The position numbers were made by a program, and so were the translations under genes. A stretch of DNA of 64,000 bases from Azovibrio restrictus DSM 23866 (lineage in GTDB: Bacteria; Pseudomonadota; Gammaproteobacteria; Burkholderiales; Rhodocyclaceae): NCBI RefSeq assembly GCF_000429665.1, contig NZ_AUCH01000016.1, positions 74,219 through 138,218 on the forward strand, given 5' to 3'. Positions 34,261-43,005 of the stretch are shown here, in pieces; positions within the stretch are counted from its first letter, which is position 1; the number at the start of each line of letters is the position of its first letter. A model generated the notes under the pieces. It worked only from the letters and a program-made list of their open reading frames with translations, was not told the origin of the DNA and did not search any database.

Positions 34261-34911
34261 TCAGCGATGCCCTTCCGAGCGGGCTCGCATCTGCAGTTCC
34301 TGCCAACGGGAAAACTTGCTGTTGGCAGCCTTGTTGCCGGTTCCCTGCCAGAGGCCTTCACCGTTGAAGCTGAAAACCGGGGTCAGGTCCGGGCGCTGGC
34401 TGGCGTTCTTGATGCTCGGGTCCAGGTTGTCGAGCACCTGGGGGGTGGCATTGGGTTGGGGGTAATAGGCGAGCACCATGTGGGCTTGCTGCTGATTTCC
34501 CTGGCGAGCCTTGACGTAGATGAGGCGCAGGCGGTTCATGGGAATGCCCATGTGCAGCAGGGAATAGTATTTGGCCAGGGCGAAGTCCTCACAGTCTCCG
34601 CGGCCCTTGCCTATGGTTTCCAGGGGAGTGGCCCAGTAATCGCTCTGGTTCCAGATGTTCTGGTCATCGTCAAACTGGATGTTGCGGTTGAAGAAGCTGT
34701 TAACCAGTTTCAATTTTTCCTGTTCCGATGCGCCGGAATTCAGCAGTTGTTGCCAATCCCGCAGTAAATTCACCCGTGCCGGGCCGAAACGGCTCAGGAG
34801 CTGGCTTTCCAGGAGGGAAAAATCCAGTGCCAGAGCGGCTCCCCCGGCCATAAATATGCCAGCCAGGAGGAGTGTGCGTATTTGTGAGAGGTGGCGGCGG
34901 ATAAAAAGCAA
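34261..34911 (-). CDS. lapG: LapG-type periplasmic transglutaminase-like cysteine protease
   Basis: The 216-residue precursor has a signal peptide ending near residue 29 and the LapG catalytic triad C107 (GRGDCEDFA), H144 (AHMVLAYY) and D161 (VLDNLDPSI). Spacing of 37 and 17 residues closely matches known LapG. It cleaves the N terminus of a LapA-type adhesin to release biofilm cells, and is held inactive by c-di-GMP-bound LapD. The start is TTG at 34911 with a weak ribosome site; no ATG precedes the signal peptide. It is cotranscribed with lapD and divergent from the TolC-like exporter gene. Confidence 0.94.
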   Translation of the reverse strand: MLFIRRHLSQIRTLLLAGIFMAGGAALALDFSLLESQLLSRFGPARVNLLRDWQQLLNSGASEQEKLKLVNSFFNRNIQFDDDQNIWNQSDYWATPLETIGKGRGDCEDFALAKYYSLLHMGIPMNRLRLIYVKARQGNQQQAHMVLAYYPQPNATPQVLDNLDPSIKNASQRPDLTPVFSFNGEGLWQGTGNKAANSKFSRWQELQMRARSEGHR

Positions 34912-35020
34912 TCTCTAATAAGTACAACTAAAGTAATAAGTAATATGTAGTGTATTGATTTATTGCTGAAAATAATTCATTCTCCAGGCCATCGTCGAAT
35001 CCGGAAAGCAGAAAAGCTTT
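34912..35020. promoter_or_regulatory. AT-rich divergent promoter region between lapG and the exporter gene
   Basis: This 109-base region is markedly AT-rich for this genome (runs such as AAGTAATAAGTAATATGTAG and GATTTATTGCTGAAAATAATTC). It must hold the start sites of both the lapGD and exporter transcripts. I could not assign individual boxes with confidence. Confidence 0.45.
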
Positions 35021-36862
35021 ATGAAAACTCAAAATATCAAGGCGCTGAGTTTTGCTGTTGCGGCGTTGTTCTGGGGGGGCAGTGCCTGGGCACAACAGCA
35101 CATTACACTCAAGGAAGCGGTTCAGAAAGCCGTGCTTCAGAACCCGGAGGTCCAGGCCCGCTGGCATGCCTTCCAGGCCGGGGTGCACATGGTGGATGTT
35201 GCCCGAGGCGGTTTGCTGCCCCGGGTGGATCTGAGTGCCGGAACCGGGCGAGAGCGCCTGAATCAGGCGGATTCCGTCGGCAACGATGCCAATTACAATC
35301 GCAACACCTATTCGGTCGGCCTGACCCAGCTGGTCTATGACGGCTTTGGCACCACCAGCGAGGTGCGGCGCCTGGGCAAGGCCAAGCTGACCCGCTACTA
35401 CGAGCTGCTGGATGCCTCCGAGAACGTGGCCCTGGAAGCGGCCCGGGCCTACTACGACGTGCTGCGCCATCGTTTCCTGCTGGCCCTGTCGGAAGATAAC
35501 TATGTCTATCACAAGGCCACCTACGAACAGCTGCTGATGCGGGCCCAGTCCGGTGTCGGGCGCCGGGTGGATGTGGAGCAGGCGGCCAGCCGCCTGGCCC
35601 TGGCCGAGGTCAACCTCACCACCGATCAGGCCAATCTCCATGATGTGACGGCCCGCTACCAGCGCATCGTGGGCGAAGCGCCGGCCCAGAACATGTTCGC
35701 CGCCGAAGGCCTGGCCGGGCGTCTGCCGGGGCGAGCCGACCAGGCCCTGCAGCAGGCTTTCCAGACCAGCCCCGCCCTGCTGGCGGCGGTGGAGAACGTG
35801 GAAGCGGCCCAGTACGACCTGGATGTGCGCAAGTCGGCCTTCCATCCCAAGGTGGAGTTGCGGGCCAGCCAGAACCGGACCTCCAATTACCTGGGCTCCT
35901 CGGAAGAGCGGCGTGACAACGTGGTGGAGCTGGTGCTCAACTACAACCTCTTCAATGGCGGTTCCGACCAGGCCCGCACCCGTCAGTACGCCGAGCAGCG
36001 TCACGTGGCCCTGGATCAGCGGGAGAAGGCCTGCCGCGACCTGCGCCAGACCGTATCCATCGCCTACAACGACACCCAGCGGCTCCAGGAGCAGCTGGCT
36101 TTCCTGGAATCCCAGGTGCAGATGACGGAACGGACCCGGGAGGCCTATCGGGATCAGTTCAACATCGGCCAGCGCACCTTGCTGGACGTGCTGGACACGG
36201 AAAACGAGCTGTTCGACGCCCGCCGTGCCGCCGTCAATGCCGATATCGACCGCAGTCTGGCCTACCTGCGCACCTATGCCGGCATGGGGCAGCTGCTGAG
36301 CACCCTGGAACTGCGCCGCGTCGATGACGGCAAGGATCCCCAGCAGGATGAGCGGGCTCAGGTGAACCCCGCTGACCTGTGCCCGGCCGAGGCGCCGCAA
36401 CTGGCGGAGCGTAACCGGGAAGAGCTGAACCGGCGGGCCATGGCGCTGCTGGCGGCTACCGCCGACAGCACGGTCAAGGGCGCCACCCCAGTGAGTGGCG
36501 ATGCGGGCACTCCCGAGGCCAGGATCCAGCGGCGGGTCAACGATTGGGCAGCCGCCTGGGCACGCCAGGATTACCCGGCCTATGCGGCTTTCTACGCGTC
36601 CACCTTCACGCCTGAAGGCGGCGTGTCCCGGGACGACTGGGCCCAGCTGCGGGAACTGCGTGTCACCCGCCCGAGCAGCATCAGCGTCACCGTCAAGGAC
36701 CTGAAGGTCCGGGTCGATGGTCCGGATGCGGCCACAGCCGAATTCATCCAGGGCTACAGTTCCAATAGCTACAGCGACACCACCCGCAAGGTGCTGGAAT
36801 GGGTTCGTGTGGGCGACAAGTGGCAGATCCAGCGGGAAACCGCGGTCCCCGTGGGCCGTTGA
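35021..36862 (+). CDS. TolC-family outer-membrane exporter with C-terminal NTF2-like domain (LapE-type)
   Basis: The 613-residue precursor has a signal peptide (to about residue 26, AWA/QQ) and a TolC/AggA-type efflux body (about 27-430; LKEAVQKAVLQNPEV, VGLTQLVYDGFGT, LVLNYNLFNGG). A linker leads to an NTF2/SnoaL-like domain at about 505-613 (VNDWAAAWARQDYPAYAAFYASTFTP to WQIQRETAVPVGR). TolC-like proteins form the outer-membrane duct of type I secretion. Divergence from lapG-lapD makes it the likely exporter of a LapA-type adhesin. The NTF2-like addition is unusual for a TolC protein. The inner-membrane ABC and adaptor partners and the adhesin are not in the window. Confidence 0.87.
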   Translation: MKTQNIKALSFAVAALFWGGSAWAQQHITLKEAVQKAVLQNPEVQARWHAFQAGVHMVDVARGGLLPRVDLSAGTGRERLNQADSVGNDANYNRNTYSVGLTQLVYDGFGTTSEVRRLGKAKLTRYYELLDASENVALEAARAYYDVLRHRFLLALSEDNYVYHKATYEQLLMRAQSGVGRRVDVEQAASRLALAEVNLTTDQANLHDVTARYQRIVGEAPAQNMFAAEGLAGRLPGRADQALQQAFQTSPALLAAVENVEAAQYDLDVRKSAFHPKVELRASQNRTSNYLGSSEERRDNVVELVLNYNLFNGGSDQARTRQYAEQRHVALDQREKACRDLRQTVSIAYNDTQRLQEQLAFLESQVQMTERTREAYRDQFNIGQRTLLDVLDTENELFDARRAAVNADIDRSLAYLRTYAGMGQLLSTLELRRVDDGKDPQQDERAQVNPADLCPAEAPQLAERNREELNRRAMALLAATADSTVKGATPVSGDAGTPEARIQRRVNDWAAAWARQDYPAYAAFYASTFTPEGGVSRDDWAQLRELRVTRPSSISVTVKDLKVRVDGPDAATAEFIQGYSSNSYSDTTRKVLEWVRVGDKWQIQRETAVPVGR

Positions 36863-36875
36863 GGAGGACGCAAGC

Positions 36876-37772
36876 ATGAAATTCTGGAAGCTATCCATTC
36901 TGGCCCTGCTGTCTGGCGCCAGCCTCGGCCTGGGGGCCCAGGAACTGGCCGGCAGTCCCACCCTGAGCCGGATCGCCGGGCTGCACACCCTTTACCTGGG
37001 TTACCGGGAAAATGCCGAGCCCTTCACCTACGCCGATGGCAAGGGGGGTGTGCAGGGCTATCAATGGGAGCTGTGCCAGCAGGTGGTGCAGGCCATCAAG
37101 GCCCGGGTTCCCGGTCAGGAAATCCGGGTGGTCCCGGTGCTGGGGAGTGCCAACACCCGGGCGCTGATGCTGGCCAACGGCATGATGGATCTGGATTGCG
37201 GTCCCGTGGCCAATACCCTGATCGCCCAGAAGCAGCTGGCCTTCAGCGTCACCACCTACGTTTCCAGCATGCAGGTCCTGGTGCGCCGGGATGCCCAGGT
37301 GGCCCAGCTGGGGGACCTGAATGGCAAGACCGTGGTGAGCCTGGCCGGCAGTGCCGGGGAGCGCTACCTGAAGACGGCCAACGGCCTGAAGGGGGCCAGC
37401 TTGCAGCATCTGGGCGCCCGTTCGCCCCAGGAAGGGTTTGCCCTGCTCCAGGCCGGCAAGGCCCAGGCCCTGGTGGTGAGCGATGTAACGGCCGCCCTGC
37501 TGCTGGCCCAGGCTCAGGACCGGGAAAACTACCGGGTGCTGGGTGAGGCTCTGGCCTTCGAGCCCCTGGCCATGGCCATGCGTAAGGATGACCCGGAGCT
37601 GAAGCGGCTGGTGGATGAGACCCTGGCCGGCCTGATGCGCAGCGGCGAGGCGGGGCGGATTTACGAACGCTGGTTCCAGTCCCCCATGCCCCCTGCCGGG
37701 CTCAATCTGCAGCTCCCCATGGGGGACCTGCTGCGGGGGCTGTTGCAGAACCCCAACGACCAGGGCGTCTGA
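36876..37772 (+). CDS. Orphan periplasmic amino-acid-type substrate-binding protein (SBP family 3)
   Basis: The 298-residue precursor has a signal peptide (to about residue 22, LGLGAQ/EL) and the two-lobe SBP_bac_3 fold: YRENAEPFTYADGKGGVQGYQWELCQQVV, LMLANGMMDLDCG and TYVSSMQVLVRRDAQV. Relatives bind glutamate, aspartate or other polar amino acids. ATG 36876 follows GAGGAGG and lies 13 bases after the exporter stop, so the two are cotranscribed. No permease or ATPase gene follows; a terminator comes next. An orphan binding protein in a Lap module may act as a sensor subunit, as NspS does for MbaA in Vibrio, but that is inference. Confidence 0.85.
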   Translation: MKFWKLSILALLSGASLGLGAQELAGSPTLSRIAGLHTLYLGYRENAEPFTYADGKGGVQGYQWELCQQVVQAIKARVPGQEIRVVPVLGSANTRALMLANGMMDLDCGPVANTLIAQKQLAFSVTTYVSSMQVLVRRDAQVAQLGDLNGKTVVSLAGSAGERYLKTANGLKGASLQHLGARSPQEGFALLQAGKAQALVVSDVTAALLLAQAQDRENYRVLGEALAFEPLAMAMRKDDPELKRLVDETLAGLMRSGEAGRIYERWFQSPMPPAGLNLQLPMGDLLRGLLQNPNDQGV

Positions 37773-37785
37773 ACCGGATGGGATG

Positions 37786-37814
37786 AAAAAAGCGGGGATT
37801 TCCCCGCTTTTTTG
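37786..37814 (+). terminator. Bidirectional intrinsic terminator between the SBP and YbhB-like genes
   Basis: A6-GCGGGG-ATTT-CCCCGC-T6 (stem 37792-37797 and 37802-37807). The A-run on one side and T-run on the other let it serve both convergent genes; the minus-strand gene ends immediately beside it at 37815. Confidence 0.92.
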
Positions 37815-38441
37815 TTACAGCAGTGTCGGATTCAGGCTGTAGCTGCCGGTCAGGCTGGCTTCGGCCAGCACGTGGCCCTGGATGGCCTGGCGCAGGGCCG
37901 GGCCCGTGAGCTGGCCCTGGAGGGGCAGCTGCTCCAGGTCCAGGGCGTAAAGGGTGAAAACGTAACGGTGCCGGATCTCGTCATTCCAGGGTGGGCAGGG
38001 GCCGTCGTAACCATAGTAGTCGCCGCGCATGTCCTGATCGCCCGCAAACCAGCTGGTGTAATCGTTGATGCCCTGGCGGCTGCCGTGGGGGGCCGTGGGG
38101 CCCGGTTTGCCCCGGGGCACCACTTCGCTGGAAAAGGTTCCGGCCGGGATTTCCCTCAGGGTGGCGGGCAGGTCGGCCACGACCCAGTGGAAGAAATCCA
38201 CCCGGGGGAGGGCGGCGGGCACCGTCCGGCCTTCCTGGTTCACGTCATCTCCCTGGCTGGGTACGTCCGGGTCGCAGCAGATCAGGGCGAAGCTGCGGCA
38301 GCCTTCCGGGACCTCGCTCCAGGCCAGGTGGGGGTTGCGGTTGCTGCCGAGGCTGACGTGATGGGCGTCGTCCGGCACGCAGAAGGCGAATTCGCCCGGG
38401 ATGGCGGCTCCGTCGACAAAGCTGTTGCTGCTCAGTTTCAT
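37815..38441 (-). CDS. YbhB/YbcL-type Raf-kinase-inhibitor-like (PEBP family) protein
   Basis: The 208-residue protein belongs to the bacterial PEBP family (YbhB/YbcL). Family motifs are GAAIPGEFAF, NPHLAWSEVPEGCRSFALICCDPDVP, FFHWVVADLP, and the GYDGPCPPWNDEIRHRYVFTLYALD block that lines the anion-binding pocket. There is no signal peptide, so it is probably cytoplasmic. Biochemical function of bacterial members is not settled. ATG 38441 follows GGAGGAG; the frame upstream of it overlaps murJ and is rejected. It sits 17 bases after murJ and is probably cotranscribed. Confidence 0.9.
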   Translation of the reverse strand: MKLSSNSFVDGAAIPGEFAFCVPDDAHHVSLGSNRNPHLAWSEVPEGCRSFALICCDPDVPSQGDDVNQEGRTVPAALPRVDFFHWVVADLPATLREIPAGTFSSEVVPRGKPGPTAPHGSRQGINDYTSWFAGDQDMRGDYYGYDGPCPPWNDEIRHRYVFTLYALDLEQLPLQGQLTGPALRQAIQGHVLAEASLTGSYSLNPTLL

Positions 38442-38458
38442 GGGATCTCCTCCGGTGG

Positions 38459-40015
38459 TCAGGAAGCGGCCCGCCGTTTGAAGTCGCGCAGGCGGAAACC
38501 GCACAGTCCTAGTGTAGCGAAATAAATGGCGGCGCCGGCAGGGACCAGCCAGGTCAGGTGCATCAGCCGCTCCTGGAGGCTGTAGGTCAGCCAGAGCTGT
38601 TCGCTGCCCATGCCGAACCACAGGGCGGTGCCCATGGTTCCCAGGGCCAGCAGCAGTTTCAGGCAGAACCCGGTCCAGCCGGGTTGAGGGGTGTAGACCC
38701 CGTGGCGACGCAGGCCCAGGAACAGCAGCAGGGCGTTGAGGCAGGCGGCCAGGCCGATGGAAAGGGCCAAGCCTGCATGGGCCAGGTTCAGGCCGAACAC
38801 GAACAGCAGGTTCATGGCCTGGGTGGCGGCCAGGGAGATCAGGGCGATCTTCACTGGCGTCCGGATGTTCTGGCGGGCATAGAAGCCGGGGGCCAGCACC
38901 TTCACCAGGATCATCCCGCCCAGGCCCAGGCTGTAGGCCGCCAGGGCCCGGCGGGTCTGTTCCACGTCCGCGGCGGTGAAGGCGCCATGGTGGAACAGGG
39001 TGGCGATCAGGGGAATGGCCAGCAGGGCCAGGCCCAGGGCCGCCGGCAGGGCCAGCAGCAGGGTCAGGCGCAGGCCCCAGTCCAGCAGGCGGCCGTACTC
39101 TTCGGTATCGGCAGTGGCGTGGCAGCGGGACAGGGAGGGCAGCAGGATGGTGCCCAGGGCGGCCCCCAGCATGCCGGCGGGGAACTCCATCAGGCGGTCC
39201 GCGTAATAGAGCCAGGAAACGCTGCCGCTGACCAGGAAGGAGGCGAATACCGTGTTGATCAGCAGGCTGACCTGGGACACCGAGACGCCCAGGGTGGCTG
39301 GGGCCATCAGCTTCAGGATGCGGCGAACCCCTTCATCCTGCCAGGCCCGGCGCAGGTTCAGGGAAATCCGGGGGAGCATGCCGATGCGGGCCAGGGCCGG
39401 CAACTGCAGGGCCAGCTGCAGGGCGCCGCCGATGAACACGCCCCAGCCCAGGGCCAGGATGGGCGGATCGAACCAGGGGGCGGCGAACAGGGCCATGCCG
39501 ATGAGGCTCAGGTTGAGCAGCACCGGCGTGAAGGCCGGCAGGGCAAAGCGGCTCCAGGTGTTGAGGATGCCTGCCGCCATGGCCACCAGGGACATGAACA
39601 GGATGTAGGGAAAGGTGATGCGGGTGAGCTGTACGGTCAGGGCGAACTTGTCCCCTTCGGCGGCGAAGCCGGGAGCGGACGCCCATACCAGCCAGGGCGC
39701 CGCCAGGACTCCCAGCAAAGTGATGCCGAGCAGGGCGAAACAGAGGACGGTGGCCGTGTTGTTCAGCAGTTCCCGGGTGCGCGCTTCTCCCTGCTGGTTG
39801 CGGTATTCCCCCAGGATGGGCACGAAGGCCTGGGAAAAGGCACCTTCGGCAAACAGGCGGCGCAGCAGGTTGGGCAGCTTGAAAGCCACGAAGAAGGCAT
39901 CCGTCAGCATGCCGGCACCGAAGGTCCGGGCGATGACGAAGTCGCGCACGAAACCCAGGATGCGGGACAGCAGGGTCATGCTGCTGACGGTGGCGAGGGC
40001 ACGAAGCAGGTTCAT
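38459..40015 (-). CDS. murJ: Lipid II flippase MurJ (MviN)
   Basis: The 518-residue inner-membrane protein has about 14 helices of the MOP/MVF superfamily and moves the peptidoglycan precursor lipid II across the membrane. Signatures include the N-terminal MNLLRALATVSSMTLLSRILGFVRDFVIARTFGAG pattern, the TDAFFVAFKLPNLLRRLFAEGAFSQAFVP pattern (both conserved in MurJ), and the charged residues of the central cavity. The ATG is at 40015. It lies back-to-back with the tRNA-Thr gene, 55 bases away, which has its own promoter pointing the other way. Confidence 0.96.
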   Translation of the reverse strand: MNLLRALATVSSMTLLSRILGFVRDFVIARTFGAGMLTDAFFVAFKLPNLLRRLFAEGAFSQAFVPILGEYRNQQGEARTRELLNNTATVLCFALLGITLLGVLAAPWLVWASAPGFAAEGDKFALTVQLTRITFPYILFMSLVAMAAGILNTWSRFALPAFTPVLLNLSLIGMALFAAPWFDPPILALGWGVFIGGALQLALQLPALARIGMLPRISLNLRRAWQDEGVRRILKLMAPATLGVSVSQVSLLINTVFASFLVSGSVSWLYYADRLMEFPAGMLGAALGTILLPSLSRCHATADTEEYGRLLDWGLRLTLLLALPAALGLALLAIPLIATLFHHGAFTAADVEQTRRALAAYSLGLGGMILVKVLAPGFYARQNIRTPVKIALISLAATQAMNLLFVFGLNLAHAGLALSIGLAACLNALLLFLGLRRHGVYTPQPGWTGFCLKLLLALGTMGTALWFGMGSEQLWLTYSLQERLMHLTWLVPAGAAIYFATLGLCGFRLRDFKRRAAS

Positions 40016-40030
40016 GGGCGTGTTTGCCCG

Positions 40031-40060
40031 TTGCCTGGGCAGGGTGGAAAAGCCTATAAT
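40031..40060 (+). promoter_or_regulatory. Sigma-70 promoter of tRNA-Thr
   Basis: A -35 TTGCCT (40031-40036) and a perfect -10 TATAAT (40055-40060) are separated by 18 bases. The -10 box ends 10 bases before the mature tRNA start. It is embedded in the palindrome CCTATAATTATAGG. Confidence 0.8.
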
Positions 40061-40070
40061 TATAGGCCTT

Positions 40071-40146
40071 GCCGGATTAGCTCAGTTGGTAGAGCAGCTC
40101 ATTCGTAATGAGAAGGTCGGGGGTTCGACTCCTCTATCCGGCACCA
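40071..40146 (+). tRNA. tRNA-Thr (anticodon CGT)
   Basis: The 76-base sequence folds into a full cloverleaf with acceptor GCCGGAT/ATCCGGC. Its D-arm is AGCTCAGTTGGTAGAGC, and the anticodon loop TTCGTAA carries CGT (reads ACG). The T-arm includes GGTTCGACTCC, and CCA is encoded at 40144-40146. It matches bacterial tRNA-Thr(CGT) closely. Confidence 0.97.
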
Positions 40147-40188
40147 AGTTTGCATCAAGCCCGCCAGGCGGGCGCTTGGGACATACAT

Positions 40189-40223
40189 CAGAAGCCTCCG
40201 GTCCGCCGGGGGCTTCTGTTTTT
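40189..40223 (+). terminator. Intrinsic terminator after tRNA-Thr
   Basis: CAGAAGCC (40189-40196) pairs with GGCTTCTG (40211-40218), with inner CCGG/CCGG pairing, followed by TTTTT. It ends the tRNA transcript before the ccoI gene. Confidence 0.88.
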
Positions 40224-40300
40224 CCAGGGCAGCCAGAGCAATCTTGGTACGTTTGGGCCGGTAGGAGGGCCGCCGGTTTATACTGCGGACCTTTTCGCGG

Positions 40301-42805
40301 ATGTCCGGTAACCCTCTCGCCATGTCCATGCCCGAATCTTCAGCCCTGCCTGCCTCCGGAACCGTGGCGGATGCCTTCTGCTACCACTGCGGCCTGCCCA
40401 TGCCCGAGGACGCCGATTTTCCCGTGCAGATTCGCGGGGTGCGGCGGGAGATGTGCTGTGCCGGCTGCCAGGCCGTGGCCCAGGCCATTGTCGAGAATGG
40501 CCTCGAGGATTACTACAGCTCCCGGGACGCCATGCCCGAATCGCCTCGGGAGGCCATGCCCGCGGTGCTGGATCAGCTGGCCATGTTCGACCATGCGGAA
40601 TTCCAGAAGAGTTTCGTCAAGGAGCTGGGGGAGCATGAGCTGGAGGCCTCCCTGATGCTGGAAGGCATCACCTGTGCGGCCTGCGTCTGGCTCAACGAGC
40701 GGCATGTGGGACAGTTGCCCGGGGTCACCGGGGTGGACGTGAATTACGCCACCCGCCGCGCCCGGGTGCGCTGGGACAGTCAGCGCATCAAGCTGTCCGA
40801 CATCCTGACGGCCATTGCCGCCATCGGCTACCGGGCCTATCCCTACGACGCCAGCAAGCACGAGGAGCTGGCCCGCAAGGAGCGCCGCGAGGCCCTGTGG
40901 CGGGTGTGGGTGGCCGGCTTCGGCATGATGCAGGTGATGATGTATGCGATCCCGGTCTACATCGCGGGAGAGGGTGACATGTCCATGGACATCGAGACCC
41001 TGATCCGCTGGGCCAGCCTGCTGCTGACCCTGCCCGTGGTCCTGTATTCCTCCGCCCCCTTCTTCAAAGGAGCCTGGCGCGACCTGAAACTGCGCCGGGT
41101 GGGGATGGATGTGCCCGTGGCCCTGGGGGTGGGGGTGACTTTCGTGGCCAGCGTCTGGGCCACCCTGACCCAGGGCGGCGAGGTCTATTTCGATTCCGTC
41201 GCCATGTTCGTGTTCTTCCTGCTGGGCGGGCGCTATCTGGAAATGACGGCGCGCCAGAAGGCGGTCAGCGTCACCGAAGCCCTGGCCAAGCTGTTGCCGG
41301 CCTTCTGCCAGCGGCTCAACGGCTTCCCGGAAGTGCGGGAGCCCGAGCAGGTGGTGGTTGCCGACCTGAAGGTGGGAGACCTCGTGCTGGTGCGGCCCGG
41401 GGACAGCATTCCCGCCGACGGCCGGGTGGTCGAAGGGCGCAGCAACGCCAATGAGGCCTTGCTCACCGGCGAAAGTCGGCCGGTGGCCAAGGTGCCGGGT
41501 GACGCCGTCACCGGGGGCTCGGTGAATATGGAAAGTCCCTTGGTCGTGCAGGTGGAGCAGGTGGGCGAGGCCACCCGCCTGTCCGCCATCATCCGGCTCA
41601 TGGAGCGGGCGGCTGCCGAGAAGCCCGGCATCGTCGAACTGGCCGACCGGATCGCCCAGTGGTTCGTGTTCAGCCTGTTGCTGGTGGCCGTGGCGGTGGC
41701 CCTGGGCTGGTACCTGGTGGATCCCTCCCGGGCCCTGTGGATCACGGTTTCGGTGCTGGTGGTGACCTGTCCCTGCGCCCTGGCCCTGGCAACCCCCATT
41801 TCCCTCACCGTGGCCGCAGGGGCCCTGGCCCGGGACGGGCTGCTGGTGACCCGGGGGCACGCGGTGGAAACCCTGGCGCGGGCAACCCATTTCGTGTTCG
41901 ACAAGACCGGGACCCTGACCCGGGGGGAAATGCGCCTGCTGGAAGTGGTGGTGCCGGAAGGGGGCGAGCGTCAGGTGGCCCTGGAGGCTGCCGCCGCCCT
42001 GGAGCAGGCCTCCGAGCATCCCCTCGCCCTGGCTCTGCGTCAGGCGGCGGGGGAGGTGACCCTGCCGCCTGCCAGTGGCGTCCAGGCCGAGGCCGGCATG
42101 GGCCTGGAAGGTCTGGTGCGCGGTCAGCGCCTGCGCATCGGCCGCCCCGATTATGCCGCCGCCCTGGCCGGGGCTGGTCAGGTGCCCTGGCCCGCCGGCT
42201 GGCAGGCTTCCGGCGATACGGTGATTGCCCTGGGCAGCGCCCAGGGGGTGCTGGCCTTCTTCCGGCTCGGGGACGAGTTGCGCGAGGAAGCCGCTGGCCT
42301 GGTCAGCGATCTCAGGGCCCGGGGATGCCAGGTGGTACTCATGTCCGGTGATGCCGAGCCCGTGGCCCGTCGCGTGGCGGCGCAGTTGGGCATTACTGAT
42401 GTGCGGGGCGCCATGTCGCCCCGGGACAAGCGCGATGCCGTGGTGGAACTGCAGTCCCGCGGCGCCGTGGTGGCCATGGTGGGGGACGGGGTGAACGATG
42501 CGCCGGTGCTGGCCCAGGCCCAGGTGTCGGTGGCCATGGGGGCGGGGGCCCAGCTGGCCCGGACCCAGGCGGATCTGGTGCTGCTTTCCGAAAACCTGGA
42601 TCACCTGCGGCGCGGGGTGCGGCGGGCCCGCTTTGCCCTGCGGGTCATCCGTGAGAACCTGCTCTGGTCCTTTGCCTACAATTTCCTGGCCCTGCCCCTG
42701 GCGGCCCTGGGGCACGTGACGCCCTGGGCGGCGGGCATCGGCATGTCGGCCAGCTCCCTGCTGGTGGTCCTGAACGCTTTGCGCATACAGAAGAAAGAAC
42801 GCTGA
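40301..42805 (+). CDS. ccoI: Copper-translocating P-type ATPase for cbb3 oxidase assembly (CcoI/FixI)
   Basis: The 834-residue inner-membrane pump supplies copper to the CuB site of cbb3 cytochrome oxidase. An N-terminal CYHCGLP and CCAGC metal-binding segment precedes a heavy-metal domain with GITCAACVWL. Eight membrane helices follow with the intramembrane CPC (VVTCPCALALATP), the phosphorylation loop DKTGTLTRGE, an HP motif (SEHPLALAL) and GDGVNDAPVLAQA. The start is uncertain: ATG 40301 or ATG 40322 (MSMPESS), neither with a strong ribosome site; a TATACT at 40279 is a possible -10. The ccoS gene starts within the stop region. Confidence 0.93.
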   Translation: MSGNPLAMSMPESSALPASGTVADAFCYHCGLPMPEDADFPVQIRGVRREMCCAGCQAVAQAIVENGLEDYYSSRDAMPESPREAMPAVLDQLAMFDHAEFQKSFVKELGEHELEASLMLEGITCAACVWLNERHVGQLPGVTGVDVNYATRRARVRWDSQRIKLSDILTAIAAIGYRAYPYDASKHEELARKERREALWRVWVAGFGMMQVMMYAIPVYIAGEGDMSMDIETLIRWASLLLTLPVVLYSSAPFFKGAWRDLKLRRVGMDVPVALGVGVTFVASVWATLTQGGEVYFDSVAMFVFFLLGGRYLEMTARQKAVSVTEALAKLLPAFCQRLNGFPEVREPEQVVVADLKVGDLVLVRPGDSIPADGRVVEGRSNANEALLTGESRPVAKVPGDAVTGGSVNMESPLVVQVEQVGEATRLSAIIRLMERAAAEKPGIVELADRIAQWFVFSLLLVAVAVALGWYLVDPSRALWITVSVLVVTCPCALALATPISLTVAAGALARDGLLVTRGHAVETLARATHFVFDKTGTLTRGEMRLLEVVVPEGGERQVALEAAAALEQASEHPLALALRQAAGEVTLPPASGVQAEAGMGLEGLVRGQRLRIGRPDYAAALAGAGQVPWPAGWQASGDTVIALGSAQGVLAFFRLGDELREEAAGLVSDLRARGCQVVLMSGDAEPVARRVAAQLGITDVRGAMSPRDKRDAVVELQSRGAVVAMVGDGVNDAPVLAQAQVSVAMGAGAQLARTQADLVLLSENLDHLRRGVRRARFALRVIRENLLWSFAYNFLALPLAALGHVTPWAAGIGMSASSLLVVLNALRIQKKER

Positions 42806-43005
42806 TGGAAATCCTCTATCTCCTGATTCCCCTTTCGGTGGTCCTGGTGTTTGCCATCGCCGTGGTGTTCTGGATGTCGGTCCGGGGTGGCCAGTTTGAC
42901 GACCTGGAGGGCCCGGGTTTCAAGGTGCTGATGGACGACGATCGTCCCAAAGGTGATGTCGCCAAGGGGGAGGCCGGGGACGGGGAAAAACTGCCGCCCC
43001 TTTGA
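42805..43005 (+). CDS. ccoS: cbb3 oxidase maturation protein CcoS
   Basis: The 66-residue protein has one N-terminal membrane helix (ILYLLIPLSVVLVFAIAVVFWMS) followed by SVRGGQFDDLEGPGFKVLMDDD, the CcoS hallmark. CcoS is needed for cofactor insertion into cbb3 oxidase. Its ATG shares a base with the ccoI stop (TGATGG). The stop codon lies inside an FNR/Anr-type box (43002-43015), so the end of this gene doubles as the control region of the next transcript. Confidence 0.93.
   Translation: MEILYLLIPLSVVLVFAIAVVFWMSVRGGQFDDLEGPGFKVLMDDDRPKGDVAKGEAGDGEKLPPL

Noticed and set aside
40053..40066. Palindrome CCTATAATTATAGG as an operator
   Set aside because: It contains the perfect -10 box of tRNA-Thr at proper spacing from a -35 box, which explains it.
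40340..42715. 791-residue minus-strand frame opposite ccoI
   Set aside because: It is antisense to a gene with all P-type ATPase motifs and has no recognisable domain.
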